From Clostridium ganghwense (GTDB lineage Bacteria; Bacillota; Clostridia; Clostridiales; Clostridiaceae): 64,000 nucleotides of DNA. The stretch is taken from assembly GCF_026735165.1 (NCBI RefSeq), contig NZ_JAPQES010000001.1:744001-808000 (forward strand). Reading direction: 5' to 3'. A model generated the notes under the pieces. That model was not told the origin of the DNA. It searched no databases and saw nothing but the letters and a program-made list of their open reading frames with translations. Of this stretch, positions 45,190-52,920 are shown piece by piece; the stretch's first letter is position 1, and each line of letters starts with the position of its first letter. Both the position numbers and the translations under genes were made by a program.

Positions 45190-45492
45190 CTATGTTATTT
45201 GCTTAATAGTACAATGATCATTCCTGGTATCCATGATATAAGTTAATGCTACATTATCCCATATATCAGAACTAGTAAAAAAGTAATGTGGTATCTCTTC
45301 TAATATCCTATTAAAACATGATTTATATTTATCTATTAGAGAAGGATTCATATTCATGATTTCTTTTATTTTTAACCAACCTTTAGTATGCACAAAGAAT
45401 TGACTAGATTTATAATTTAAGCCTTTAACTGCAACAAACTCTTTTAAGCTCCTGCTAAAGCTTCTGCCAATTATGTTTTTTATATTTTTCAA
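45190..45492 (-). CDS. Unknown protein, possibly a gene fragment
   Basis: A 100-residue frame without a recognisable domain or convincing ribosome binding site. Upstream, at about 45498-45590, a 29-codon frame ends in KIKVGEFTYGN, which resembles the N-terminus of hexapeptide acetyltransferases, then stops. The region 44901-46187 therefore looks like decayed gene material; nothing else is recognised in it. Confidence 0.35.
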   Translation of the reverse strand: MKNIKNIIGRSFSRSLKEFVAVKGLNYKSSQFFVHTKGWLKIKEIMNMNPSLIDKYKSCFNRILEEIPHYFFTSSDIWDNVALTYIMDTRNDHCTIKQIT

Positions 45493-46040
45493 TTACCATA
45501 AGTGAATTCACCTACTTTTATTTTTGTTCCTACTTCCTCAATATCGACAAACTTGTGCAATCGTAGTAAAATGAACATTTAAACCTTATAAACAACTTTA
45601 TAATTAACATTAAAAATAGCGAATACATAAATTGCGTAATGGCTGCATAGATTCTTAATATTTTATTTCTACCCTTTTATCCTAATCTGGCTAAAACGCC
45701 ATTTTAAGCCACATAAATATCTTAATATTTTACTATCACCACTATTACTATTTGTAATAGTGACTTTATTAGTTTCATTAAGCGTTTCAGCTACTACATA
45801 TCATCTTTCATTGAGTGAGCTTTTAGTAGTGCTTATTTAACATTTTTATATTATAAATATCCATTTTGAGAGATGGTTATTTATTAAAACCACTTCTGGA
45901 GCTTTGAAGGTAATCTATTTAAAATCATAAATTTATCACCTAATATTTATTAAACTATTTATCTTCTGTCTTAATATTATTATACTAAAAACATTGAAAG
46001 ATTAATGGGAAAATTCACAACCTTTATATTCAAATATAAT

Positions 46041-46076
46041 AAAAAAGAGCTGTGCCTAAAATTGGCACTAGCCCTT
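46041..46076 (-). terminator. Terminator after the CatB-like gene
   Basis: GGGCTAGTGCC pairs with GGCACAGCTC and is followed by TTTTTT on the minus strand. Confidence 0.8.
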
Positions 46077-46187
46077 ATGTATCAATCTATACCATATTTT
46101 TTTTGAACGTAGTACTTTAATTTTAAACCTTTTCTGCTCTTTTTGTAAGCAAGAAAATCTGTTCTCTTTAAATGGTTTTAAATGCAT

Positions 46188-46811
46188 CTATTTCTTCAAA
46201 AGTTCTTTGTACAACAATTTTATATTATCACTACATAAAAGCAGCATATTATTTTTAATTTTTTCAATAGGCCAATTCCACCATTGCATTTCTAATAACA
46301 TTTCAATTTCATCTTGTATAAATCTTCTTTTTATAGGCTTAGCCGGATTTCCTCCAACAATAGTATATGGCTCTACATCTTTAGTAACTAGTGCTCTTGT
46401 TCCTATCACAGCACCATCTCCTATTTTTACTCCAGGCATTATAACTGCTTCAGTTCCTATCCATACATCATTTCCTACCACAGTATCTCCAGCTGGTATA
46501 TATCCATTTTCTGCACTCTCATTAATAGTTGAATAATAAAAAGGATAACTTGTTATCCAATCATATCTGTGCCCTTGATTGCCTGCCATCATGAATATAG
46601 CTCCTGAACCTATGGAGCAAAATTTTCCTATTTTAAGTTTATCAACATCGTCTCTATCTGGTGATAAATATCTTACACAATAATCCTCAAAATGTTTGGC
46701 ATGATAATAACCAGAATAATAAGTAAAATCACCAACTTCAATATTTTTATTTGTAATATAATCCTTTACAATATAACTGTGCATCCACGTTTCAAAAACA
46801 TTATTGTTCAT
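46188..46811 (-). CDS. Type B chloramphenicol O-acetyltransferase homologue
   Basis: A 207-residue left-handed beta-helix acetyltransferase of the CatB/xenobiotic group. Key stretches are YYSGYYHAKHFEDYCVRYLSPDRDDVDKL, then IGKFCSIGSGAIFMMAGNQGHRYDW with the catalytic His, VIGTRALVTKDV and IVGGNPAKPIKRRF. The agreement with CatB enzymes is close along the whole length, so acetylation of chloramphenicol is plausible, although related proteins act on streptogramin A or unknown substrates. It is alone with its own terminator. Region 46812-47426 upstream holds no intact gene; a frame ending RMMEEVKKEFIDSVKLL near 47100-47160 may be a relic. Confidence 0.9.
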   Translation of the reverse strand: MNNNVFETWMHSYIVKDYITNKNIEVGDFTYYSGYYHAKHFEDYCVRYLSPDRDDVDKLKIGKFCSIGSGAIFMMAGNQGHRYDWITSYPFYYSTINESAENGYIPAGDTVVGNDVWIGTEAVIMPGVKIGDGAVIGTRALVTKDVEPYTIVGGNPAKPIKRRFIQDEIEMLLEMQWWNWPIEKIKNNMLLLCSDNIKLLYKELLKK

Positions 46812-47426
46812 ATAAAATGCCTCCTATACTCTTTTACATAATATAGTTCTCTCTATTTCTAATAAGCATAGCAGGCTCATTTCTGTGTCCTTTTTGTTGT
46901 AGGCATTTCTTCACCCCTAATAAATATGTTTTTATACTGTACTTTATTGCATTTTCATTGTATAATACAACGTTATGTTTTACAATGTAACTTAATTAAC
47001 TTACTAGTGTTCCTATCATCCCCACATAAATATAATAATAGAATACCCTGTTTCAAATTTTAAAATTAATGCCTATGGAACATCTTGAATAATTACATTT
47101 TTATCAGTAGCTTGACACTATCAATAAATTCTTTCTTAACTTCTTCCATCATTCTAAAAGAAAGGTAATATTGAATTATCAATACAAATAATTTCTTTTT
47201 ATAACTTAATAAGAAATCGCCGTTATTTATGCACCGTTCACCATACCATATTCTAAACTTTAATAAATTTTACTCAGTATTTAACTACTTTACTATGGAT
47301 ATTTTACATCATATGGATAATTAGTAGCTCACCTTATGAATCAAAACTAATACATTGTACAAATTAGTGACTCAAATCCAGTTTTTTATTACCATTTTAC
47401 AGACTTTTTATTAAATGTTTTGTCCG

Positions 47427-48290
47427 CTATTTAATCGGAATATAAATATCCATCTCGGATTGTTCATTATCCCGTCCCAAAAATCGTTTATCATATAGTT
47501 CAAAATTCACTCTTTCATCAAGGACTTCTTTTGTAATCAAAGCCCAAGTTCCCCATATATATTCATATGTTTTAAGAATTTCACTAAGGGGCCCTCTATG
47601 CGTAAATACCGCATATTTTCCAGCAGGGATTGTTTTAGCTACAATACCATCAGGGAGATTGTCATAGCAGTTAACTTCCTTACCAATCACTTCTGAAAAA
47701 TCCATGTCGTAATTTAATGTATGTGTTTCCTGCAACTGCTCACATATCCCAAATGTTCGTTCCGAATAGTGCTTGTTAGGTATTGTATTTGCTACATCTC
47801 CAAATCTCTGCCATAGAGAATAAATATCATTTATTGAAGATACTCCATGAATACCTGCTACATAAATATTATCAATATATTTGATTTCAGGCCGAACAGT
47901 AATATTTGTGGTAATGTGTTTCAGCAAGTCCATGCTGATTTCTTTCTTGTTGCCGATAAAAACCTCCAAGCGGTTATTGCGATATTTTTTTGGGTTTACC
48001 TGATATACAGCTTTAAATGCTCTACTGAACGCTTCCGGCGAGTCAAACCCGTTCTCTAATGCGATGTCGATAATTTTCTTATCACTGTATAGCAGTTGCT
48101 TTGCCCCATTAGAAAGACGCCGTTTTTGAATATAATTTCCGATACTCTCCCCCAGCAGAGATTGGAAAATACGAGTAAGATGATAGTAGGAATATCCAGC
48201 TTCCTTTGCTACATCACTCACGTTAATATCTTCACCAAGATGATTTTCAATATAAATAATCGCCCGTTCAAATGTATTTAGATATCCCAT
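47427..48290 (-). CDS. AraC-family regulator with GyrI-like effector domain
   Basis: A 287-residue protein. Two helix-turn-helix motifs of the AraC/XylS domain occupy about 8-105 (GYSYYHLTRIFQSLLGES and NGFDSPEAFSRAFKAVYQV). A GyrI/SOUL-like effector-binding domain occupies about 125-285 (PAGKYAVFTHRGPLSEI). The layout is that of Rob/SoxS-like multidrug sensors. It lies 18 bases after the C45 hydrolase gene on the same strand, so both form one unit. This pair has visibly higher GC and different codon use than its neighbours, suggesting separate acquisition. Confidence 0.92.
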   Translation of the reverse strand: MGYLNTFERAIIYIENHLGEDINVSDVAKEAGYSYYHLTRIFQSLLGESIGNYIQKRRLSNGAKQLLYSDKKIIDIALENGFDSPEAFSRAFKAVYQVNPKKYRNNRLEVFIGNKKEISMDLLKHITTNITVRPEIKYIDNIYVAGIHGVSSINDIYSLWQRFGDVANTIPNKHYSERTFGICEQLQETHTLNYDMDFSEVIGKEVNCYDNLPDGIVAKTIPAGKYAVFTHRGPLSEILKTYEYIWGTWALITKEVLDERVNFELYDKRFLGRDNEQSEMDIYIPIK

Positions 48291-48307
48291 ACTATCCTCC
48301 TTTTTGT

Positions 48308-49417
48308 TTAGACTAACCTGGTAAAGTCGAAAGTAGGGTGTTCAACCTCAATATCAACCACGAAATTTCCCACTTTCATATCCATATCAAAAGAATACGT
48401 TTTCCAACCGTTTGCGGCAATACCACCCCAACAAATGTCAACTTTTCCAAGTGTAACATCAAAAACCATGCTTTTGATTGTTCCAAAAAACTCTTCATAC
48501 CAATGGCAACACAGCCCCGTAGGGTACGTCGAAAGAAGAAGCTCTTTCAGGTCTTTATCTGTTAATTGGTTTGCCTGATCCATGTAGTTCTTTATAAACT
48601 CATAGCGGCAGACTGAATGTTCCATAGCCAATGGCTCAATTTCCACTATCTCCGGCAGATGGGCATGGTTTGTAGAGTGCAGATATTGCTTTGTAGTAGT
48701 TCCATCGATTTCCTGCACTGCTTTTTTACCATCAAATGTTTCAAATAAGGCAGCTCTGCCAGACTTATCAGCAAGAATCAGATTAATATTATATGCAATC
48801 GGCATATCCATCAAAGATTCTAACGCTTCGTTGACATCTTTGCAATTTTCCAACAGAGAACGTATCACCGCCCAAAACTGCAAACCTATGATAGCTGGTT
48901 TGCGCATCATTTCCATATTGCCCACAGGCATACCACAGGAAGTTTGACCAACCATTAACCCGCATTCGTTTATTCCCTCGCCTCGTCCAAACTGCATGAC
49001 ACTTCCGCCTATGTGGGCATATTTCCCTTTAACCTTCGTTTTGCAAAAAGAAAAGTCCTCCATTTTATGAGAAAACTCATAATTACGAGCTACCATCACA
49101 TGACCATTTACCGTCAGCTTTGGGAGTACCGCAAGTAAAGAACAGCCGGGAGTTAAATAAGTCATAGCATAATAGACCATCTGTAACCGTGTTGTCCCGA
49201 TAGCTTCTGCAAAGCCTTGCAGCTCTTCGTTCAGTCCAGGACAATACTGGTCAAACATCTCAGTCATTTTTTTTGCCCGCTTTTCTGTAAAAGTGCCGGG
49301 CGAACACTTTTGCATTTCGATAAATTGTGGGGAGTTCATTGCCATCTTTCCGAGATGATAGCCTATCTCATAGTTCGTTCCACACAATTCGAAAATATTC
49401 ACTCTTGCTTTTTCCAT
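48308..49417 (-). CDS. C45-family (acyl-CoA:6-APA acyltransferase-like) Ntn hydrolase
   Basis: A 369-residue protein of the penicillin acyltransferase/C45 type. The putative self-cleavage site is Gly91-Cys92 in YLTPGCSLLA; Cys92 would become the N-terminal nucleophile. HVMVARNYEFS and the GGSVMQFGRGEGINECGL segment are typical of choloylglycine/C45 hydrolases, and HSTNHAHLPE resembles the family end region. Substrates (N-acyl amines, lactams, conjugates) are unknown. It is in an operon with an AraC/GyrI-type sensor, so it may inactivate a compound the sensor binds. Higher GC than neighbours. Confidence 0.85.
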   Translation of the reverse strand: MEKARVNIFELCGTNYEIGYHLGKMAMNSPQFIEMQKCSPGTFTEKRAKKMTEMFDQYCPGLNEELQGFAEAIGTTRLQMVYYAMTYLTPGCSLLAVLPKLTVNGHVMVARNYEFSHKMEDFSFCKTKVKGKYAHIGGSVMQFGRGEGINECGLMVGQTSCGMPVGNMEMMRKPAIIGLQFWAVIRSLLENCKDVNEALESLMDMPIAYNINLILADKSGRAALFETFDGKKAVQEIDGTTTKQYLHSTNHAHLPEIVEIEPLAMEHSVCRYEFIKNYMDQANQLTDKDLKELLLSTYPTGLCCHWYEEFFGTIKSMVFDVTLGKVDICWGGIAANGWKTYSFDMDMKVGNFVVDIEVEHPTFDFTRLV

Positions 49418-49756
49418 ATAGTTTACCTCTTTTCTTGATTTAGTCTATTTCTATTTTATTTGGTAAACAGGAAAACTACATGATATTTTCTGCTATGTTT
49501 CTATAATAACACAATATATAATCCACATGTATTTCTCTTTTTTCTCTTTCTTCTCCAGCTAATTTTTCTACAAAGTGGCTCTAATATCATTTTACTTTTT
49601 ATTATCGTTCAGTAATTTTACTGTACTGTTTTTCTTGCTTCTCTTTCTATTTTTTCATTTTTATTATTTTAAGCTAACTCCACATAAGATAACTAATGTT
49701 GAATTTAAAGCAAAATAATAAGCTGATTTATATTATTTTCGTTTCTCAAATATAAG

Positions 49757-49878
49757 TTAATAATATGGTGCTGACCCATATCCGCTGATTGGTGGTGCAA
49801 AATTTTGAATTAATCTCCAACCTTCTGCTGCATATTCTTCAATTATTTTGTGATAATCTTTTGTTTCTTTGCATAAAA
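49757..49878 (-). pseudogene. Truncated DUF4177-like gene at the right island end
   Basis: On the minus strand the frame reads KDYHKIIEEYAAEGWRLIQN and continues to a stop at 49757-49759. EEYAAEGWRL is characteristic of DUF4177 proteins. The 5' part with a start codon is missing: the frame runs into the T run of the tRNA-Arg terminator at about 49878, only 35 bases from the tRNA. The region 49418-49756 has no other gene. Confidence 0.65.
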
Positions 49879-49907
49879 AAAAGACCTTCCATAACGTCGA
49901 AAGTCTT
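49875..49907 (-). terminator. Terminator of the large tRNA array
   Basis: AAGACTTTC pairs with GGAAGGTCTT and is followed by nine T on the minus strand, directly after tRNA-Arg(TCG). It was probably brought in by the island. Confidence 0.8.
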
Positions 49908-49951
49908 GTAAATGGTGCGCCCAGCGGGAGTCGAACCCACGACCTTCAGAT
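49906..49951 (-). repeat. Right direct repeat within intact tRNA-Arg(TCG) (att-like)
   Basis: A 46-base stretch identical to 42520-42565, here forming the 3' half of the functional tRNA gene. Confidence 0.93.
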
Positions 49952-49989
49952 TCGAAGTCTGCTACTCTATCCAACTGAGCTATGAGCGC
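49913..49989 (-). tRNA. tRNA-Arg(TCG)
   Basis: Acceptor GCGCTCA pairs with TGGGCGC (one G-T pair), anticodon loop CTTCGAA, T-loop GTTCGACTC, CCA encoded. Last gene of the 21-tRNA array and the integration target of the island. Confidence 0.97.
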
Positions 49990-50015
49990 TAAAATTATAT
50001 ACAAAAAATAAAAAA

Positions 50016-50089
50016 TGGAGCGGGTAAGGGGAATCGAACCCCTGTGTTCAGCTTGGAAGGCTGACGTTCTACCATTGAACCATACCCGC
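50016..50089 (-). tRNA. tRNA-Gly(TCC)
   Basis: Same gene sequence as at 35270-35343; anticodon loop CTTCCAA, CCA encoded. Confidence 0.97.
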
Positions 50090-50110
50090 TTGTTACTATA
50101 TATTTTAAAA

Positions 50111-50186
50111 TGGTGATCCACCGGGGAATCGAACCCCGGACAACTTGATTAAAAGTCAAGTGCTCTACCGACTGAGCTAGTGAATC
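50111..50186 (-). tRNA. tRNA-Lys(TTT)
   Basis: Acceptor GATTCAC/GTGGATC, anticodon loop CTTTTAA, CCA encoded. Confidence 0.97.
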
Positions 50187-50189
50187 AAA

Positions 50190-50264
50190 TGGCTGGGATA
50201 GCAGGATTCGAACCTACGCATGTAGCAGTCAAAGTGCTATGCCTTACCGCTTGGCGATATCCCA
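50190..50264 (-). tRNA. tRNA-Gln(TTG)
   Basis: Acceptor TGGGATA/TATCCCA, anticodon loop CTTTGAC, CCA encoded. Confidence 0.97.
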
Positions 50265-50272
50265 ATTTTTAG

Positions 50273-50349
50273 TGGGGTGAATGAAGGGACTCGAACCCTC
50301 GACAACCAGAACCACAATCTGGCGCTCTACCAACTGAACTACATTCACC
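50273..50349 (-). tRNA. tRNA-His(GTG)
   Basis: Acceptor GTGAATG/CATTCAC with the extra 5' G paired to C, anticodon loop TTGTGGT, CCA encoded. Confidence 0.96.
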
Positions 50350-50352
50350 ATA

Positions 50353-50429
<77 letters not shown>

Positions 50430-50435
50430 ATATTT

Positions 50436-50509
50436 TGGAGCGGGTAAGGGGAATCGAACCCCTGTGTTCAGCTTGGAAGGCTGACGTTCTACCATTGAAC
50501 CATACCCGC
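50436..50509 (-). tRNA. tRNA-Gly(TCC)
   Basis: Anticodon loop CTTCCAA; third copy in the window of this gene. Confidence 0.97.
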
Positions 50510-50514
50510 ATTTT

Positions 50515-50589
50515 TGGAGCGGAAGACGAGATTCGAACTCGCGACGTTCACCTTGGCAAGGTGACGCTCTACCACTGAGCCACTCCCGC
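50515..50589 (-). tRNA. tRNA-Gly(GCC)
   Basis: Anticodon loop TTGCCAA; same as 35349-35423. Confidence 0.97.
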
Positions 50590-50610
50590 ATTTTAATTTA
50601 TTTGTTATAA

Positions 50611-50686
50611 TGGTCGGGGTGGCAGGTCTCGAACCCGCGGCCTCATGGTCCCAAACCATGCGCGCTACCATCTGCGCCACACCCCG
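50611..50686 (-). tRNA. tRNA-Pro(TGG)
   Basis: Anticodon loop TTTGGGA; Pro-Gly-Gly block and spacers match cluster 1 almost exactly. Confidence 0.97.
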
Positions 50687-50693
50687 TTTAATA

Positions 50694-50769
50694 TGGTATG
50701 CGATCAGGGGCTCGAACCCTGGACCCTCTGATTAAGAGTCAGATGCTCTACCAACTGAGCTAATCACAC
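50694..50769 (-). tRNA. tRNA-Lys(CTT)
   Basis: Acceptor GTGTGAT/ATCGCAT with two G-T pairs, anticodon loop CTCTTAA, CCA encoded. Confidence 0.96.
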
Positions 50770-50777
50770 ACATTTTA

Positions 50778-50854
<77 letters not shown>

Positions 50855-50859
50855 ATATT

Positions 50860-50933
50860 TGGAGCGGGTAAGGGGAATCGAACCCCTGTGTTCAGCTTGG
50901 AAGGCTGACGTTCTACCATTGAACCATACCCGC
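50860..50933 (-). tRNA. tRNA-Gly(TCC)
   Basis: Anticodon loop CTTCCAA, CCA encoded. Confidence 0.97.
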
Positions 50934-50938
50934 ATTTT

Positions 50939-51013
50939 TGGAGCGGAAGACGAGATTCGAACTCGCGACGTTCACCTTGGCAAGGTGACGCTCTACCACT
51001 GAGCCACTCCCGC
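50939..51013 (-). tRNA. tRNA-Gly(GCC)
   Basis: Anticodon loop TTGCCAA, CCA encoded. Confidence 0.97.
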
Positions 51014-51019
51014 ATAAAT

Positions 51020-51103
51020 TGGTGCAGATGAAGGGAGTCGAACCCCCACGCCAAAGGCGCTAGATCCTAAGTCTAGTGCGTCTGCCAATTCCGCCACATC
51101 TGC
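51020..51103 (-). tRNA. tRNA-Leu(TAG)
   Basis: An 84-base class II tRNA with long variable arm (GCGCCTTTGGCGT), acceptor GCAGATG/CATCTGC, anticodon loop CTTAGGA, CCA encoded. The only single-copy species in the interior of the array. Confidence 0.97.
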
Positions 51104-51121
51104 ATAATTTAACATTTTAAA

Positions 51122-51197
51122 TGGTGATCCACCGGGGAATCGAACCCCGGACAACTTGATTAAAAGTCAAGTGCTCTACCGACTGAGCTAGTGAATC
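51122..51197 (-). tRNA. tRNA-Lys(TTT)
   Basis: Anticodon loop CTTTTAA; copy of 50111-50186. Confidence 0.97.
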
Positions 51198-51200
51198 AAA

Positions 51201-51275
51201 TGGCTGGGATAGCAGGATTCGAACCTACGCATGTAGCAGTCAAAGTGCTATGCCTTACCGCTTGGCGATATCCCA
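51201..51275 (-). tRNA. tRNA-Gln(TTG)
   Basis: Anticodon loop CTTTGAC; copy of 50190-50264. Confidence 0.97.
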
Positions 51276-51283
51276 ATTTTTAG

Positions 51284-51360
51284 TGGGGTGAATGAAGGGA
51301 CTCGAACCCTCGACAACCAGAACCACAATCTGGCGCTCTACCAACTGAACTACATTCACC
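51284..51360 (-). tRNA. tRNA-His(GTG)
   Basis: Anticodon loop TTGTGGT; copy of 50273-50349. Confidence 0.96.
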
Positions 51361-51363
51361 ATA

Positions 51364-51439
51364 TGGTATGCGATCAGGGGCTCGAACCCTGGGCCCTCTG
51401 ATTAAGAGTCAGATGCTCTACCAACTGAGCTAATCACAC
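51364..51439 (-). tRNA. tRNA-Lys(CTT)
   Basis: Anticodon loop CTCTTAA. Differs from the copy at 50694-50769 by one base near the variable loop/T-stem junction (GGGCCC versus GGACCC on the plus strand). Confidence 0.96.
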
Positions 51440-51447
51440 ACATTTTA

Positions 51448-51524
<77 letters not shown>

Positions 51525-51530
51525 ATATTT

Positions 51531-51604
51531 TGGAGCGGGTAAGGGGAATCGAACCCCTGTGTTCAGCTTGGAAGGCTGACGTTCTACCATTGAACCATAC
51601 CCGC
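51531..51604 (-). tRNA. tRNA-Gly(TCC)
   Basis: Anticodon loop CTTCCAA, CCA encoded. Confidence 0.97.
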
Positions 51605-51609
51605 ATTTT

Positions 51610-51685
51610 TGGTCGGGGTGGCAGGTCTCGAACCCGCGGCCTCATGGTCCCAAACCATGCGCGCTACCATCTGCGCCACACCCCG
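51610..51685 (-). tRNA. tRNA-Pro(TGG)
   Basis: Anticodon loop TTTGGGA; first gene of the array, about 70 bases below its promoter. Confidence 0.97.
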
Positions 51686-51751
51686 TTATCCATATCCTGA
51701 TGAACTTGAGAATTTGTTGTTTTTCTCTTGTGTCCCTCAGCGACATGGATT

Positions 51752-51780
51752 ATTCTACACCATTTTTTATTGCTCGTCAA
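51752..51780 (-). promoter_or_regulatory. Promoter of the 21-tRNA array
   Basis: TTGACG (51775-51780), 17 bases, TAGAAT (51752-51757). It serves the only strong start before the array and resembles the cluster 1 promoter. Confidence 0.8.
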
Positions 51781-51809
51781 TACTTTTTTTGATTTTTTTT
51801 TACTTTTTT

Positions 51810-52280
51810 TTATAATAATCTTATGCTTGGCTTTATTTTACCATCATTTATTTCTATTGTCGCTACACTACAATGACCATCTCTAGGCAAAAATGGACTA
51901 CCAGGATTTACAAACCATATGCCCTCTTCATATTCTATTTCTGATATGTGTGTATGTCCAAACAAAGCTATATCTGCACCTACTTCTTGTGCCCTATATT
52001 TTAGTTTTAAAATATTATACTTAACATCATATTTATGACCATGCGTAATTAATATTTTAATACCATCTACATCTTCTACTAGCTCTGCAGGTTCTTTTAC
52101 TCCAAAATCACAATTACCTCTAACATTTATAATTCTTTTCTTATAATATTCCTTAATTCCTTCAACATCTTGAACATTATCACCTAGATGTATAATTAAA
52201 TCTGTCTCTTCTAAAGTTTTTGCAACTCTTTCAAAAACAGTACTTTCTCTATGAGTATCACTAACAATACCTATAAGCAC
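51810..52280 (-). CDS. MJ0936/YfcE-family metallophosphoesterase
   Basis: A 156-residue calcineurin-like phosphodiesterase. The metal-binding motifs are in order: GIVSDTHRE (about 3), IIHLGDNVQ (about 29), VRGNCDF (about 53), ITHGHKYD (about 77) and LFGHTHI (about 105). It follows the pyrophosphatase gene by 13 bases, a pairing common in clostridia. The natural substrate of this family is uncertain. Confidence 0.93.
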   Translation of the reverse strand: MLIGIVSDTHRESTVFERVAKTLEETDLIIHLGDNVQDVEGIKEYYKKRIINVRGNCDFGVKEPAELVEDVDGIKILITHGHKYDVKYNILKLKYRAQEVGADIALFGHTHISEIEYEEGIWFVNPGSPFLPRDGHCSVATIEINDGKIKPSIRLL

Positions 52281-52293
52281 CTCGCCATCCCCC

Positions 52294-52890
52294 TTATAGT
52301 AATTCTTGCATCTTCTCTTGCAGCTCTTTTAATGCTCTTCCTCTATGACTTATAGCATTTTTTTCATCAGAACTCATTTCTGCAAAAGTTTTTCCAAACT
52401 CAGGAATATAGAATAGGGGATCATATCCAAAACCATCTTTTCCTCGTTCTTCTTCTACTATATATCCTTTAACTTCTCCTTGTACATTTATAACTATATC
52501 TTTATTTACGATTAATTCTATGGCACAAACAAATTTAGCCTTTCTATCTTCTAATTTTATTTCTTTTAATTTTTGCAATAACTTCTCATTATTCTTTTTA
52601 CTATTTCCATGTTCTCCACTATATCTTGCAGAATATACCCCTGGTTCACCATTAAGTATATCTACCATAAGCCCTGAATCATCTGCCATTATCATGCAAT
52701 CTCCAACTAGTTTATGTATTTCTCTAGCTTTAATATGGGCATTTTCCATAAAAGTACTTCCATTCTCCACAACATCAATATCTATTCCAGCCTCTTTTAA
52801 TGAAATAATTTCAAGAGGAAAATCTTTTAATATTTCCTTTATTTCACTTATTTTATGTTCATTGTTACTAGCAACTATAAGTCTTTTCAT
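52294..52890 (-). CDS. rdgB: XTP/dITP diphosphatase (non-canonical purine NTP pyrophosphatase)
   Basis: A Ham1/RdgB enzyme that removes inosine, xanthosine and deoxyinosine triphosphates. The family N-terminus is MKRLIVASNNEHKISEI, ADDSGLMVDILNGEPGVYSARY is the substrate pocket, and FGYDPLF and ISHRGRAL are near the end. I take the ATG at 52890 (198 residues), which gives the usual length and N-terminus. An upstream in-frame ATG at 52914 would add eight residues but has no good ribosome site. It lies directly after the AIR-synthase-like gene. Confidence 0.95.
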   Translation of the reverse strand: MKRLIVASNNEHKISEIKEILKDFPLEIISLKEAGIDIDVVENGSTFMENAHIKAREIHKLVGDCMIMADDSGLMVDILNGEPGVYSARYSGEHGNSKKNNEKLLQKLKEIKLEDRKAKFVCAIELIVNKDIVINVQGEVKGYIVEEERGKDGFGYDPLFYIPEFGKTFAEMSSDEKNAISHRGRALKELQEKMQELL

Positions 52891-52920
52891 TTTCTTATTC
52901 AAACCTCTTTCCATTTATAA

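Larger units (their letters stand above)
42520..49951. mobile_element. Probable genomic island integrated at tRNA-Arg(TCG)
   Basis: About 7.4 kb lies between the 46-bp direct repeats. The intact tRNA is on the right (5' side chromosomal, 3' side supplied by the element) and the displaced 3' end plus an old tRNA terminator is on the left. Cargo: GNAT acetyltransferase, small membrane protein, YciI-like protein, flavoprotein, unknown gene, CatB-type acetyltransferase, AraC regulator and C45 hydrolase, with long gene-poor, decayed stretches. No integrase or excisionase is recognisable, so it is likely immobile by itself. Confidence 0.8.
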
